From Bryobacterales bacterium (lineage in GTDB: Bacteria > Acidobacteriota > Terriglobia > Bryobacterales > Bryobacteraceae): a stretch of 22,505 bases of DNA. Shown here piece by piece: positions 22,040 through 22,505 of the stretch (position 1 is the stretch's first letter; each line of letters opens with the position of its first letter). Below the pieces are notes generated by a model that saw nothing but the letters and a program-made list of their open reading frames with translations, was not told the origin of the DNA and searched no databases. The DNA is taken from assembly GCA_016789785.1 (NCBI GenBank), contig JAEUQE010000083.1:1-22505 (forward strand), written 5' to 3'. The position numbers and the translations under genes were made by a program.

Positions 22040-22505
22040 CTACTCGGGACTCGCCGGCGCTCGCTCCGCGGGCCGGATGTCCTTCAGCAAGACACCCCAA
22101 GGCGGATAGCCGCGAGCCTTCGCGTAAGAGTCTTCTTCGAAATAGATCACAGCGTCAATTCGCGTACCGGGAATCAGCATCTCCGCGCGCTCGGCGAAGT
22201 TCCATGCCTTGAGAAACAGCGTTCGCGCCCCTTGCCGCAACCGCACCCGCAGATGCTTCTCCTTCACGATGGTTGGCGCATCGCATACTTCCACGTTGCG
22301 CACCACAAACTGCGGATAAGGATTCCCCGCGCCAAACGGAGCGAGCGAAAGCACCTCGTCCACGCTGGCATCGTTCACTTCACTGAATTCGAGTTCGCCA
22401 TCCACTTCCATGTGAGGGCGGAAATCCTCGGGAGTGAGCCGTTGCTTCGCGTATTCGTTGAGGCGCGCTCGAAATTCTTCCAACTTCTCCGCGCGCAACG
22501 CGACT
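22040..22505 (-). CDS. recJ: Single-strand-specific exonuclease RecJ, C-terminal part (5' end outside window)
   Basis: The last ~155 residues of RecJ, a 5'-to-3' single-strand exonuclease of recombination and mismatch repair. The fragment starts VALRAEKLEEFRARL, the end of the DHHA1 region that follows the family's conserved Ala-Ala-Gly stretch. It continues through LSLAPFGAGNPYPQFVVRNVEV, the hallmark join to the OB-fold domain, and VKEKHLRVRL, then an OB-fold ending in the RecJ-typical VIYFEEDSY and LLKDIRPA. The stop is at 22040. The DHH catalytic motifs are outside the window. It faces the SDR gene tail to tail. Confidence 0.93.
   Translation of the reverse strand, partial: VALRAEKLEEFRARLNEYAKQRLTPEDFRPHMEVDGELEFSEVNDASVDEVLSLAPFGAGNPYPQFVVRNVEVCDAPTIVKEKHLRVRLRQGARTLFLKAWNFAERAEMLIPGTRIDAVIYFEEDSYAKARGYPPWGVLLKDIRPAERAPASPE

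Overview
The window reads as high-GC chromosomal DNA of an Acidobacteriota member, most likely close to Bryobacterales/Solibacter. This is an inference from gene content, with no marker comparison: secreted 'PCRxxDTR…DINGYF' domains, TadE/TadG-VWA genes, a cdaA-cdaR-glmM cluster, and DUF362 and twin-arginine oxidoreductases. No tRNA, rRNA, insertion sequence, integrase, CRISPR array or phage gene was recognised. Nearly everything fits a resident chromosome rather than an island.

Layout: almost all of 1-15722 is transcribed on the minus strand. Read in that direction it holds recX and recA; three Tad-type pseudopilin/VWA genes; a DUF362 protein followed by cdaA-cdaR-glmM (c-di-AMP synthesis and cell-wall precursor supply); a large secreted serine protease, a secreted protein made of two copies of the protease's C-terminal domain, and a GT-C-like membrane protein; and, after a terminator-like gap, a ferredoxin plus the start of a molybdopterin oxidoreductase that runs off the left edge. 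At about 15723-15777 transcription diverges. The plus strand carries a YtxH protein, a DUF948-like coiled-coil protein, a PHP-type tyrosine phosphatase (CpsB/YwqE-like, apparently with a CTG start), an MFS transporter, a periplasmic sulfite-oxidase-family enzyme with its small cytochrome c, a GNAT acetyltransferase and an SDR reductase. At the right edge is the minus-strand C-terminal part of recJ.

Themes: the centre is envelope biology (c-di-AMP control, glucosamine phosphate for peptidoglycan, secreted and surface proteins, possible glycosylation, pseudopilins). The two ends each carry a molybdenum enzyme, a polysulfide/thiosulfate-reductase-like complex on the left and a sulfite-oxidase family enzyme on the right, which suggests sulfur or other inorganic electron-donor chemistry. 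I found no clearly new defence or mobile system. The best leads are a long near-perfect hairpin that contains the DUF362 start codon and has a competing fold, a phosphatase whose only complete start is CTG coupled to the upstream stop, the protease/tandem-domain/GT-C trio, and a structured leader with a six-codon ORF in the gap upstream of the left molybdoenzyme operon.
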